Source of the DNA: JAEVLT01 sp050496765
Lineage (GTDB): Bacteria; Bacillota; Bacilli; Bacillales; Cytobacillaceae
Direction of reading: 5' to 3'
NCBI RefSeq assembly: GCF_050496765.1
Contig: NZ_JBNWEO010000013.1
Coordinates: forward strand, 1 to 64,000
DNA length: 64,000 nt
In this document: positions 15,796 through 24,411 of the stretch, piece by piece
Layout: every line of letters begins with the position of its first letter
Position numbering within the stretch: position 1 is the first letter of the stretch
The notes under the pieces: model-generated
Database searches by the model: none
Seen by the model: the letters and a program-made list of their open reading frames with translations, nothing else
What the model was told of the DNA's origin: nothing
Position numbers and translations under genes: made by a program

Positions 15796-17340
15796 TTATT
15801 TCACCTCTAATGGTTTAAGTTCTTCTACCATTTCCCCATTTAAAGACCATGTTTTCGCTTCGGTAATTTTCACTTTCACAATTTTTCCAATTGCTGTTTT
15901 CGGACCAGTAAAATTAACAAGCTTGTTTTTGCTTGTGTAGCCGGCCAATACATCCGGATTGTTTTTGCTTTCGCCCTCGACCAACACTTCAACCACTTGG
16001 CCTTGATATTTTTTCATCGCTTCGGCCGACAGCTCATTAACAAGATTGTTTAAGCGCTGCAGCCTTTCTTTCTTTACTTCCATTGGAACATTATCCTTCA
16101 TTTGGGCAGCAGGTGTTCCTTCTCTTGGCGAATATATGAAGGTATACGCAGATTCATAGCCTACTTCACGATAAAGGGATAGCGTTTCTTCAAATTGCTC
16201 TTCTGTTTCATTCGGATAGCCGACAATAATATCTGTCGTTAAGGCCACATCCGGGATAGCAGCCTTGATTTTACGAACCAATTCTAAATATTGTTCGCGT
16301 GAATACTTCCGGGCCATGATTTTTAATACGTCTGTCGAACCTGATTGAACTGGGAGGTGAATGTGATTCATTAAATTTCCGCCTTTTGCAAGGACTTCAA
16401 TCAAATGATCATCAAAATCACGCGGATGGCTTGTTGTAAAGCGAATGCGCGGAATGTCAATTTTGCGAAGTTCGTCCATTAGATCGCCTAGTCCATATTG
16501 AATATCCGTAAAATCTTTTCCATAGGCATTGACATTTTGGCCAAGTAACGTAATTTCCTGATAGCCATGGGCAGCCAATTGGCGCACTTCTTGAATAATT
16601 TCTTCAGGCCGGCGGCTTCGCTCTTTCCCGCGTGTGAACGGTACGATACAGTATGTGCAGAATTTATCGCAGCCGTACATAATATTGACCCACGCTTTAA
16701 TGTTGCCGCGTCGGACTTTCGGAAGGTTTTCAATGACATCCCCTTCTTTTGACCAAACTTCGACAACCATTTCTTTTGACAAATACGCTTCATGCAAAAT
16801 ATTTGGCAAACGATGGATATTATGAGTGCCAAATATCATATCGACGTATTGATATGTTCTTAAAATTTTGTTGACAACTGATTCTTCCTGTGACATACAT
16901 CCGCACACACCAAGCAACAGGTCCGGCTTCTCCATTTTGAGCGATTTTAAATGACCGATTTCCCCAAATACTTTGTTTTCGGCATTTTCACGAATGGCAC
17001 ATGTATTTAAAAGAATCACATTGGCATCCTCAACCGTTTCGGTTGGCTCATATCCAAGTGCCATGAAGATTCCGGCCATTACTTCCGTGTCATGTTCATT
17101 CATTTGGCAGCCATACGTCCGGATATAGAATTTACGCCCATTTCCCATACCCTGGAATTCCTCAGGAATTTTAAAATCATTTTGATAGTTTACTTCTTCT
17201 TTTCCGCGCTTTTTTGCATCTTTTAATGAAGGTGCGGTAATAACTCTTTCAAAATATTTGCTGTAATCCTTGGCGGATTTTTTGTCCGAAGAATTAGCAG
17301 CGTTCACTTGCTGATTTTCAATTCTTTGCTGTTCATTCAT
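15796..17340 (-). CDS. miaB: tRNA-2-methylthio-N6-dimethylallyladenosine synthase
   Basis: 514 residues. Radical-SAM methylthiotransferase that adds a methylthio group to i6A37 in tRNAs reading UNN codons. The N-terminal UPF0004 domain has the three Cys ligands in YGCQMNEHD (C78), NTCAIRENAE and CGCMSQEE for the auxiliary cluster. The radical-SAM motif is CDKFCTYC around residue 224. A C-terminal TRAM domain follows (VEVLVEGESKNNP ... VKITEAKTWSLNGE). Length agrees with Bacillus MiaB, including the ~65-residue N-terminal extension. Confidence 0.96.
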   Translation of the reverse strand: MNEQQRIENQQVNAANSSDKKSAKDYSKYFERVITAPSLKDAKKRGKEEVNYQNDFKIPEEFQGMGNGRKFYIRTYGCQMNEHDTEVMAGIFMALGYEPTETVEDANVILLNTCAIRENAENKVFGEIGHLKSLKMEKPDLLLGVCGCMSQEESVVNKILRTYQYVDMIFGTHNIHRLPNILHEAYLSKEMVVEVWSKEGDVIENLPKVRRGNIKAWVNIMYGCDKFCTYCIVPFTRGKERSRRPEEIIQEVRQLAAHGYQEITLLGQNVNAYGKDFTDIQYGLGDLMDELRKIDIPRIRFTTSHPRDFDDHLIEVLAKGGNLMNHIHLPVQSGSTDVLKIMARKYSREQYLELVRKIKAAIPDVALTTDIIVGYPNETEEQFEETLSLYREVGYESAYTFIYSPREGTPAAQMKDNVPMEVKKERLQRLNNLVNELSAEAMKKYQGQVVEVLVEGESKNNPDVLAGYTSKNKLVNFTGPKTAIGKIVKVKITEAKTWSLNGEMVEELKPLEVK

Positions 17341-17536
17341 TTTTCAATTGTTCCCCTTTCATAAAATCAACTTCCTCATAATTTATTTCAATTCGTGTAG
17401 GGTCTTTCTTACAGATTGTATAACGAGTGGGTATATCTGCACATTATTATAGTATAAAGGTTAAAAGAAATGAAAACAATAGAAATTCCAGGGGACAGTT
17501 ACTATCGAGATGTTGAATACTTTTTCAGCAAAAGCC

Positions 17537-17575
17537 AAAAAAATCCTGCAGGAGCGTCTCCTGCAGGATTTTTTT
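17537..17575 (-). terminator. Terminator of the korAB operon
   Basis: A perfect 13-bp stem (AATCCTGCAGGAG with CTCCTGCAGGATT) followed by T7 on the minus strand; it abuts the korB stop codon. Confidence 0.92.
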
Positions 17576-18440
17576 ACATAAACTCGGTAACTAATTTATC
17601 AAAATACCCTTTATCAAGGTTTAAATCAGCTTGGGTTAGAGGCTGCTTCGAATATCCTGGAACCAGTTCCTGATAAGATGGGCGTTCCGTGTTTTGGTAG
17701 ATAAGACCGGTTACTAAGCCATTATGTTCCATTAACGTTTGCATTGCCATTTCTCGGCTGGAAGGATCATAGCCTTCGATGCTTGACAGCTTTGTCAGAT
17801 TCTCTTTAAACCAGTCATATGTGTTTACTTTGTTGTACGTCACACAGGGGCTGAATACATTAATGAAAGAGAATCCGTCATGCTTGATACCAGCTTCAAT
17901 GATCGAAGTTAATTCCTTCAAATCCGTTGAGAAACTTTGGGCAACAAAAGTTGCACCGACAGTTAATGCCGTTTCCATTGGTGAAATCGCCTGTTCAATT
18001 GATCCTTCTGGTGTTGATTTTGTTTTAAAACCAGCAGCTGAACGAGGTGAAGTCTGCCCTTTTGTTAAACCGTAAATTTGGTTATCCATTACGATGTAAG
18101 TAATATTGATATTGCGGCGGATTGCATGAATCGTATGCCCCATCCCAATTGCAAAGCCATCACCATCACCACCAGCTGCAATGACAGTCAGGTCGCGGTT
18201 TGCCATTTTCACACCTTGAGCAATCGGCAATGCACGGCCGTGAATTCCATGGACGCCATATGAGTTAATGTATCCAGAGATACGGCCTGAACAGCCAATC
18301 CCGGAAATAACCGCTAATTGTTCTGGTTGCAATCCAACATTTGCAGCTGCCCGTTGAATGGCCGCCTGTACAGAGAAGTCGCCACAGCCAGGACACCAGT
18401 TAGGTTTCACATCGTTTCGAAAGTCTTTAAAAGTGGCCAT
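17574..18440 (-). CDS. korB: 2-oxoacid:ferredoxin oxidoreductase, beta (ThDP) subunit
   Basis: 288 residues. ThDP-binding subunit of a CoA-dependent 2-oxoacid (probably 2-oxoglutarate) ferredoxin oxidoreductase. It shows the Cys ligands of the [4Fe-4S] cluster in NWCPGCGDF, GIGCSGR and PCVTYN, and the ThDP motif starting GGDGDGFAIG and ending MDNQIYGLTKGQTSPRS. It begins directly at the end of korA (no gap), so the pair is translationally linked. The reaction yields acyl-CoA, CO2 and reduced ferredoxin. Many Bacillaceae carry this pair between miaB and rny; B. subtilis 168 does not at this place. Confidence 0.92.
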   Translation of the reverse strand: MATFKDFRNDVKPNWCPGCGDFSVQAAIQRAAANVGLQPEQLAVISGIGCSGRISGYINSYGVHGIHGRALPIAQGVKMANRDLTVIAAGGDGDGFAIGMGHTIHAIRRNINITYIVMDNQIYGLTKGQTSPRSAAGFKTKSTPEGSIEQAISPMETALTVGATFVAQSFSTDLKELTSIIEAGIKHDGFSFINVFSPCVTYNKVNTYDWFKENLTKLSSIEGYDPSSREMAMQTLMEHNGLVTGLIYQNTERPSYQELVPGYSKQPLTQADLNLDKGYFDKLVTEFM

Positions 18441-20177
18441 TTAGAACAACTCCTTACATTTTGTGTGTACTTCATGCGGAAGGAACGGGTTTCCATCATA
18501 TTTAACAAGTTTGTGAATTTTCTCGGCATGACCAACATTCATTTTAAGGATATTTGCCAGTTGGCCAGTGGCATTATTTTCCACTACAATGACTTTTTTC
18601 GCTGATTGCACAAGTGGTAAAATCTCGTCAGTCGGGAACGGATGAATCAATCGAATATGAGCATGGTTTACTTTCAAACCATCTTGTTCAAGACGCCCCA
18701 TTGCTTCTTCAATCGCCCCGCGTGTAGAAATAAATCCAACAATCAATAAATCTGCATCCTCATGCGGTGCATTTTTGTAAACCGGAGTGTTAAAACGAAT
18801 GTTATCCATTTTACGGAAACGCTTATCCATTTGAGCCATCCGGTTTGCTGCTGACTCAGAAGGTTTTCCGGTTTCAGCATGCTCTACCCCTGTGACATGG
18901 TGAATTCCGTTTTTCACACCAGGAATAACCCTTGGCGATACTCCATCTTCCGTTACTTCATAACGCTTAAAGTAGCCGTTATTTTCATTTGGTGGAAGAT
19001 CTTCGGTCAAAAGCTTTCCGCGTCTGATTTCGATTTGACTGAAGTCAAGCGGTTCAACCGTCTGCTTGCCTAAAGAAAGCTGCAAGTCTGATAACACGAT
19101 TACCGGGCATTGATATTCTTCTGCCAAGTTAAATGCTTCTGCCGTATCATAGAATGCTTCTTGTACTGTACTTGGCGCCAATACGATTTTTGGAATCTCG
19201 CCATGTGTTCCATAGATCATTGCCATCAAATCTGATTGTTCTTGCTTCGTTGGTAATCCAGTTGATGGGCCTCCACGTTGTGTATCAACAATAACAAGCG
19301 GGGTTTCCGTCATGCCGGCCAGGCCAATCGCTTCCATTTTCAAAGATAACCCAGGACCCGCAGATGCAGTCAAGGCACGTACGCCACCATAATTAGCACC
19401 GATCGCCATTGTACATGCAGCAATCTCGTCTTCCGTTTGGATAACAGTTCCGCCTAGTGCAGGGAGTTTTTTAATTAAGTACTCCATAATTTCTGATGCT
19501 GGTGTAATTGGGTAAGCTGCCATGAATCGGCATCCGCCGGCGATTGCACCAAGAGCGATGGCGTCGTTCCCAATCATAAACATGCGCTTGACACCGTCAG
19601 CTTTTTCCAGATGCATAGTTGGTATTCTGTCGGCAAGCTTTGCTTTCATATGATTATAGCCTGCATTAATGGCTTCCATATTTTTCGCAACAACCTGTGC
19701 GCCTTTTTTGCCGAAAATTTCCTGAACTACTTCTTTAAATACTTGAATGTCCAGATCCAAAACAGCTGATGTAGCTCCAATTGCCACCATGTTTTTCATC
19801 AAGGATGTTCCCAACTCTGTAGCAATTTCCGTGAATGGAACCGCATACAAAGCAGCTTCCGTATCTTCTGGCTTCTTTGGATCGAACTTGGAATCGGCAA
19901 GAATAACGCCATCGCTCGTCAATTCATGGTAATTAACATCAATCGTTTCCTGATCGAACGCAACGAGAATATCAAGATCATCAGAAATTGAACGTACTTG
20001 CGTTGTGCTGACCCGAATTTTATTGTTTGTGTGGCCGCCTTTAATACGAGATGAAAAGTGGCGATAACCGTACAGGTAATAGCCAAGGCGATTCAATGCA
20101 ATTGCAAAAATTTCTCCTGTACTTTCAATACCTTCCCCTTGCTGCCCGCCAACTTTCCATGAAAGTTGATTGATCAT
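18441..20177 (-). CDS. korA: 2-oxoacid:ferredoxin oxidoreductase, alpha subunit (gamma-alpha fusion)
   Basis: 578 residues. The N-terminal ~190 residues form the gamma domain (GGQQGEGIESTGEIFA, HFSSRIKGGHTNNKIRVS), followed by the alpha pyrimidine domain (NDAIALGAIAGGCRFMAAYPITPASEIMEYL) and the C-terminal transketolase-like domain (LIVGFISTRGAIEEAM). A gamma-alpha fusion of this type is the KorA-like form in aerobic Gram-positives and archaea. Works with KorB; the electron acceptor ferredoxin is not in the window. GGGGTG ribosome site; a TATACT -10 element is at 20233-20228. Confidence 0.92.
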   Translation of the reverse strand: MINQLSWKVGGQQGEGIESTGEIFAIALNRLGYYLYGYRHFSSRIKGGHTNNKIRVSTTQVRSISDDLDILVAFDQETIDVNYHELTSDGVILADSKFDPKKPEDTEAALYAVPFTEIATELGTSLMKNMVAIGATSAVLDLDIQVFKEVVQEIFGKKGAQVVAKNMEAINAGYNHMKAKLADRIPTMHLEKADGVKRMFMIGNDAIALGAIAGGCRFMAAYPITPASEIMEYLIKKLPALGGTVIQTEDEIAACTMAIGANYGGVRALTASAGPGLSLKMEAIGLAGMTETPLVIVDTQRGGPSTGLPTKQEQSDLMAMIYGTHGEIPKIVLAPSTVQEAFYDTAEAFNLAEEYQCPVIVLSDLQLSLGKQTVEPLDFSQIEIRRGKLLTEDLPPNENNGYFKRYEVTEDGVSPRVIPGVKNGIHHVTGVEHAETGKPSESAANRMAQMDKRFRKMDNIRFNTPVYKNAPHEDADLLIVGFISTRGAIEEAMGRLEQDGLKVNHAHIRLIHPFPTDEILPLVQSAKKVIVVENNATGQLANILKMNVGHAEKIHKLVKYDGNPFLPHEVHTKCKELF

Positions 20178-20644
20178 GACTTACACCCCTTTGGATATGT
20201 AAAAAGTTTGGAAAACAATTCATTTAAAGTATAGCACTTTTCCAACAAAATTCTACCATTTTGATCCATAACCATTTAATAGATTTCCAGAAGTAGATTA
20301 TTGGATATGTACTAAACGCTTACAATTCTAGACCTCTAAACTGAAAATTGCAACCCTTTAAAGCAAAATATTGTCTAAAATATGAATATTTTTTTATTAT
20401 TAATAAAACACTCTCTTTGAAGATTTTCCCAGCTGTTTATTTCTTCTAAAAAAACAGTAAATATGCGGATATTTTCCTTTTAGAAAGGGAAATTCAATTT
20501 TTAAAAATTTATATAAGTATTTCATTTATTATATTGCAGAATAGTATTTTAAGGGTATGAAGCAGTTTTTTTGCGGGTGAAACAGAGTGGAATTAGCCTG
20601 TCTCCATTCTGTATTAGACTTTTAATAGAAATCCTTGACCAGGT
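20178..20644. other. Intergenic region between korA and spoVS
   Basis: About 470 AT-rich bases without a supportable open frame. A likely -10 box (TATACT on the minus strand, 20233-20228) for korA lies about 50 bp upstream of its start; no convincing -35 is visible. I see no riboswitch, repeat or small gene in the rest. Confidence 0.5.
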
Positions 20645-20683
20645 CAAAAAAAAGAACCCGCCCTAAGTGAAGGTGGCGAGTTC
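20645..20683 (-). terminator. Terminator of spoVS
   Basis: Hairpin GAACTCGCC with GGCGGGTTC followed by T8 on the minus strand, 13 bp after the spoVS stop. Confidence 0.85.
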
Positions 20684-20695
20684 CTATTTGTTTTC

Positions 20696-20956
20696 TTATC
20701 GCGGCTCCACGATGAGTTTTATCGCTGTCCGTTCTTCTCCGTCAATCTGAATATCGGTAAATGCCGGGATGCAAATCAAATCGACTCCGCTAGGTGCGAC
20801 AAATCCTCTTGCAATGGCTACTGCCTTAACGGCTTGGTTTAATGCACCCGCACCGATTGCCTGTATTTCGGCAGCCCCTCTTTCCCGCAGAACTCCGGCA
20901 AGCGCACCAGCTACAGAATTAGGATTAGATTTTGCTGAAACTTTTAATATTTCCAT
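20696..20956 (-). CDS. spoVS: Stage V sporulation protein S
   Basis: 86 residues, exactly the family length, beginning MEILKVSAKSNPNSVAG. SpoVS is an Alba-like nucleic-acid-binding protein needed for normal septation during sporulation and for coat assembly; B. subtilis spoVS is sigma-H controlled. A longer frame reaching 21010 exists, but AAGGAGGAG 7-8 bp before the ATG at 20956 and family alignment fix the start there. Monocistronic between ymdB and korA. Confidence 0.96.
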   Translation of the reverse strand: MEILKVSAKSNPNSVAGALAGVLRERGAAEIQAIGAGALNQAVKAVAIARGFVAPSGVDLICIPAFTDIQIDGEERTAIKLIVEPR

Positions 20957-21112
20957 TCCTAGCTCCTCCTTGTAAAATCCCGATCCCGCATGAGCAGTAT
21001 CATGAACCAATCAGGTGTATATGATTCCACTGCTACTATATTCAGCTGCTAAAAGACTTATTCCGGCTTGGACAAAAAAGTACCATAATTAAATGATCAA
21101 TCACCCATTTTC

Positions 21113-21910
21113 TTAAGAATAAAACGGGTGGTCATCGTTAATGAAGATCCGCTCGATTTTTTTCGTCAGTCCCGTTTTGCGATCGAGTTCGAGAAACACA
21201 GCACTCAACTGCCCTCTCCCGCTCTTTGGAATATCAAAGCGAACCGGCATACTGGTTAAAAACCTTTTTAATACCGCCTCTTTTTCAACCCCCAAAATCC
21301 CATCATACGGCCCTGTCATTCCGACGTCTGTTAAATACCCTGTCCCCTCAGGCAAAATGCGGTTATCTGCTGTTTGAACATGGGTGTGTGTGCCGATCAC
21401 TGCTGATACTCTGCCATCTACATACCAGCCCATAGCCTGTTTTTCACTCGTTACTTCTGCATGAAAATCGATAAAAATGAAGGGGGTTCTTTTTCTGGCA
21501 AGCTCAATTAACTCATCAGCCTTTTTAAAAGGACAATCAATTGGACTCATAAATGTCCGTCCTTGCAAGTTAATGATTGCTACCTCCAAGTCATTGATTT
21601 TTACAAAAGCAATGCCCTTTCCAGGTGTTCCTTCCGGGAAATTTGCCGGCCGAATCAAGTACTTTGCGTCATTTATAAATTCAAAGATCTCGCGATTATC
21701 CCAAGCATGATTTCCAAGCGTAACCACTTGAGCACCTGCATCCAAAAATTGCCGATAGATTTTTTCAGTTATCCCTTTTCCGCTCGCCGCATTTTCTCCG
21801 TTTATGACCGTTAAATGGGGCCGGTATTTTTCTTTTAATTTTGGTAAATACTGTGTCACCATCTCACGTCCAAGCGAGCCAACAACATCTCCAATAAACA
21901 ATAAATTCAT
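21113..21910 (-). CDS. ymdB: YmdB phosphodiesterase (2',3'-cAMP phosphodiesterase family)
   Basis: 265 residues of the calcineurin-like YmdB family: metal ligands in FIGDVVGS, NGENAASG, GNHAWDN, DFHAEVTSEK and GTHTHVQTAD. In B. subtilis YmdB hydrolyses cyclic nucleotides and influences RNase Y-dependent transcripts, biofilm and motility states; it is encoded just after rny, as here. The start at 21910 has GGAAAGGA upstream and matches the family N-terminus MNLLFIGD; the frame extends to 21970 without a site. A rny terminator separates it from rny. Confidence 0.94.
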   Translation of the reverse strand: MNLLFIGDVVGSLGREMVTQYLPKLKEKYRPHLTVINGENAASGKGITEKIYRQFLDAGAQVVTLGNHAWDNREIFEFINDAKYLIRPANFPEGTPGKGIAFVKINDLEVAIINLQGRTFMSPIDCPFKKADELIELARKRTPFIFIDFHAEVTSEKQAMGWYVDGRVSAVIGTHTHVQTADNRILPEGTGYLTDVGMTGPYDGILGVEKEAVLKRFLTSMPVRFDIPKSGRGQLSAVFLELDRKTGLTKKIERIFINDDHPFYS

Positions 21911-21983
21911 ATAGAAATCCTTTCCAAATCGATACTTATTTGTCTGTATTGTACCATATTTTTTATACAACCTCTCAGGTTGA

Positions 21984-22020
21984 GAAAAAAATAAAGCGAT
22001 GCAGATTGCACCGCTTTATT
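21984..22020 (-). terminator. Terminator downstream of rny
   Basis: Hairpin AAAGCGGTGCA with TGCATCGCTTT followed by T7 on the minus strand. It overlaps the last codons of rny and would separate rny from ymdB transcripts at least partly. Confidence 0.8.
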
Positions 22021-23575
22021 TTGCATATTCTACAGCTCGCGTTTCACGGATGACTGTTACTTTTATATGCCCCGGATAATCAAGTTCTTCTTCAATACGT
22101 TTGCGTATATCCCTGGCCAATCGATGTGCAGCAAGATCATCAATCGTCTCCGGTCGGACAATGATCCTTATTTCCCGGCCAGCTTGGATCGCAAATGACT
22201 TGTCGACACCCTCATAGGATTCTGAAATTTCCTCCAATTTTTCAAGGCGGCGAATATAGTTTTCCAATGTTTCACTGCGTGCTCCAGGTCTAGCGGCAGA
22301 CAATGCGTCTGCAGCGGCTACGAGCACTGCAATAACCGACGTTGCTTCCGTGTCACCATGGTGAGAAGCAATGCTGTTAATGACAACAGGATGTTCTTTA
22401 TATTTGGTGGCAAGTTCAACGCCTATCTCAACATGGCTTCCTTCGACTTCGTGGTCGATCGCTTTGCCAATATCATGAAGCAAACCGGCACGTCGTGCGA
22501 GCGTTTCATCTTCCCCAAGCTCGGCTGCAAGCAGACCCGATAGCTGTGCTACTTCAATCGAATGTTTTAATACATTTTGTCCGTAACTTGTGCGGAATTT
22601 TAAACGTCCTAGAATTTTGATGAGATCGGGATGAAGGCCATGAACACCTACTTCAAAAGTTGTCTGCTCTCCCACTTCGCGAATATACTCATCTACTTCA
22701 CGGCGCGATTTCTCAACCATCTCTTCAATGCGCGCCGGATGAATGCGGCCATCCTGGACAAGTTTTTCCAAAGCCAAGCGGGCAGTTTCACGCCGGATTG
22801 GGTCGAAACCGGAAAGAATGACGGCTTCCGGTGTGTCATCAATAATCAAATCGATGCCAGTCAAGGTTTCAAGTGTCCGGATGTTCCGACCTTCACGGCC
22901 GATAATCCGACCCTTCATTTCATCGTTCGGAAGATTTACGACAGAAACGGTTGTTTCTGCGACGTGGTCAGCGGCGCATCGCTGGATTGCAAGCGATAAA
23001 ATTTCTTTTGCTTTCTTGTCTGCTTCTTCTTTGATCCGAATTTCATTTTCCTTAATCATAACAGCAAGGTCGTAGGCAAGCTCTTTTTCGGTACGATCGA
23101 GTATAATTGCCTTTGCTTCCTCACGCGTTAGACTTGAAATTCGTTCAAGTTCAGCTTGTTGTGTCTGTACCAACTCGTCCACTTTGCTTTCCATCTCTTC
23201 AATATGCTGTTGTCTTTTGGTTAGAGAATCATCCTTCTTTTCTAAAAGAGCTTCACGCTTATTTAACGTTTCATCTTTTCGATCTAAATTCTCTTCTCTT
23301 TGCAGTAAACGGTTTTCTTGTTTTTGCAGTTCATTTCTTCGTTCACGAACCTCACGTTCCGCTTCGGTTCGAAGCTTGTGAATTTCATCCTTTGCCTCTA
23401 ACAGAGCTTCTTTTTTCAGAGAATCGGCTTCACGCTTTGCATCCTCTAAAATTTGCTCTGCAGCACTCTTTGCTCCTGCTATTTTTGCTTCAGCAATGGA
23501 CTTACGAATAAAATAGCCAACAACGGCACCGACGAATAGACCAAGCAAAATGGAGATGATCGTAATTGGTTCCAT
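22016..23575 (-). CDS. rny: Ribonuclease Y
   Basis: 519 residues, the expected length. It has an N-terminal membrane helix (ISILLGLFVGAVVGYFI), a long Lys/Glu/Arg-rich coiled coil (residues ~30-200), a KH domain (NLPNDEMKGRIIGREGRNIRTLE) and an HD domain with HDIGKAIDHEVEGSHVEIG, followed by the C-terminal domain. RNase Y is the main membrane-bound endonuclease starting mRNA decay in Bacillus. It is flanked by recA (upstream) and ymdB (downstream), the standard order. Confidence 0.97.
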   Translation of the reverse strand: MEPITIISILLGLFVGAVVGYFIRKSIAEAKIAGAKSAAEQILEDAKREADSLKKEALLEAKDEIHKLRTEAEREVRERRNELQKQENRLLQREENLDRKDETLNKREALLEKKDDSLTKRQQHIEEMESKVDELVQTQQAELERISSLTREEAKAIILDRTEKELAYDLAVMIKENEIRIKEEADKKAKEILSLAIQRCAADHVAETTVSVVNLPNDEMKGRIIGREGRNIRTLETLTGIDLIIDDTPEAVILSGFDPIRRETARLALEKLVQDGRIHPARIEEMVEKSRREVDEYIREVGEQTTFEVGVHGLHPDLIKILGRLKFRTSYGQNVLKHSIEVAQLSGLLAAELGEDETLARRAGLLHDIGKAIDHEVEGSHVEIGVELATKYKEHPVVINSIASHHGDTEATSVIAVLVAAADALSAARPGARSETLENYIRRLEKLEEISESYEGVDKSFAIQAGREIRIIVRPETIDDLAAHRLARDIRKRIEEELDYPGHIKVTVIRETRAVEYAK

Positions 23576-23672
23576 CCTTACACCTCCTCTTGCTATGAAC
23601 TTTTGTTACGTTTTTTAAGTGTCGGCATGTACATTGCTTTACTCAACATACTGCATGCACCAAGGCTTTTTC

Positions 23673-23759
23673 AGCTAATCAGATCTTATGGGAATAAAAT
23701 CTGAACGCATGAAGGCAGCGCCCTCTTTCTTTGCCAAGGCCCGCCAACGGCGAGTTTAC
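23673..23759 (-). repeat. Dispersed structured repeat, copy C
   Basis: Read on the minus strand it starts ACTCGCCGTTGGCGGG, passes CAAAGAAAGAGGG and ends in a second hairpin CAGATTTTAT-TCCC-ATAAGATCTG followed by ATTAGCT. It lies between rny and recA. The same layout recurs at 28685-28780, 50224-50319 and, in part, 60926-60972. Confidence 0.7.
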
Positions 23760-23937
23760 TCTTGAATGTAATATTACCAAAAATGTAAAATATACATATT
23801 TATTTTATCGGTGTGTATATTTATTGTCAAGGGTTAGTCCTTGCTCCAATTTGAAATATCTAGGAAATGTCCAGCAAAGCCTATTTTCCAAGGTGTATTT
23901 TTGTATAAATATACAATTTGTTTTAATTTTATAAATT

Positions 23938-23985
23938 CAAAAAGGGCAAAGCCCCTTTCCCAAGTAGGCTTTGCCCCTTTTTTTA
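23938..23985 (-). terminator. Terminator of recA
   Basis: Stem AAAAGGGGCAAAG with CTTTGCCCTTT and T-rich tail on the minus strand. It abuts the stop of recA exon 3. Confidence 0.9.
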
Positions 23986-24411
23986 TTCAAATAGTTCAGG
24001 CTGTTCCTCTTCTGCCTCAACAACCGTTTTTTCGCCGTCAAGTCCATAATGGTCGCGGATTTTTTGATGGATCTCTTGACGGATTTCCGGATTTTCCTTT
24101 AGGTAGATCTTTGCGTTCTCACGTCCTTGGCCAAGGCGCTCATCATTGTAAGAATACCATGAACCGCTCTTTTGAATAATATCAAGCTCGGCGCCAAGGT
24201 CAATAATCTCGCCTTCTTTGGAAATACCTTCACCGTACATAATGTCCACTTCAGCTGTGCGGAAAGGCGGAGCAACTTTGTTTTTGACAACTTTAATTTT
24301 CGTTTTGTTCCCCACCATGTCGTTGCCTTGCTTTAACGTTTCAGCGCGGCGGACTTCAAGTCTGATAGTCGAATAGAACTTAAGCGCACGCCCGCCTGGA
24401 GTGGTTTCTGG
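23983..24411 (-). CDS. recA: RecA recombinase, exon 3 (C-terminal part)
   Basis: 142 residues plus stop, beginning PETTPGGRALKFYSTIRLEVRR at base 24411 and running through MVGNKTKIKVVKNKVAPPF to the acidic C-terminus EAEEEQPELFE. It contains the rest of the L2 DNA-binding loop and the C-terminal domain. The exon boundary is placed right after a terminal G of the group I intron (omega-G), and joining to exon 2 gives GN-PETTPGG in frame, as in all RecA proteins. An internal ATG at 24318 is not a real start. Confidence 0.95.
   Translation of the reverse strand, partial: PETTPGGRALKFYSTIRLEVRRAETLKQGNDMVGNKTKIKVVKNKVAPPFRTAEVDIMYGEGISKEGEIIDLGAELDIIQKSGSWYSYNDERLGQGRENAKIYLKENPEIRQEIHQKIRDHYGLDGEKTVVEAEEEQPELFE

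Noticed and set aside
23107..23511. A 134-codon plus-strand open frame rich in Leu and Phe
   Set aside because: It is the complement of the RNase Y coiled coil, whose repetitive Glu/Lys/Arg codons create long open antisense frames.
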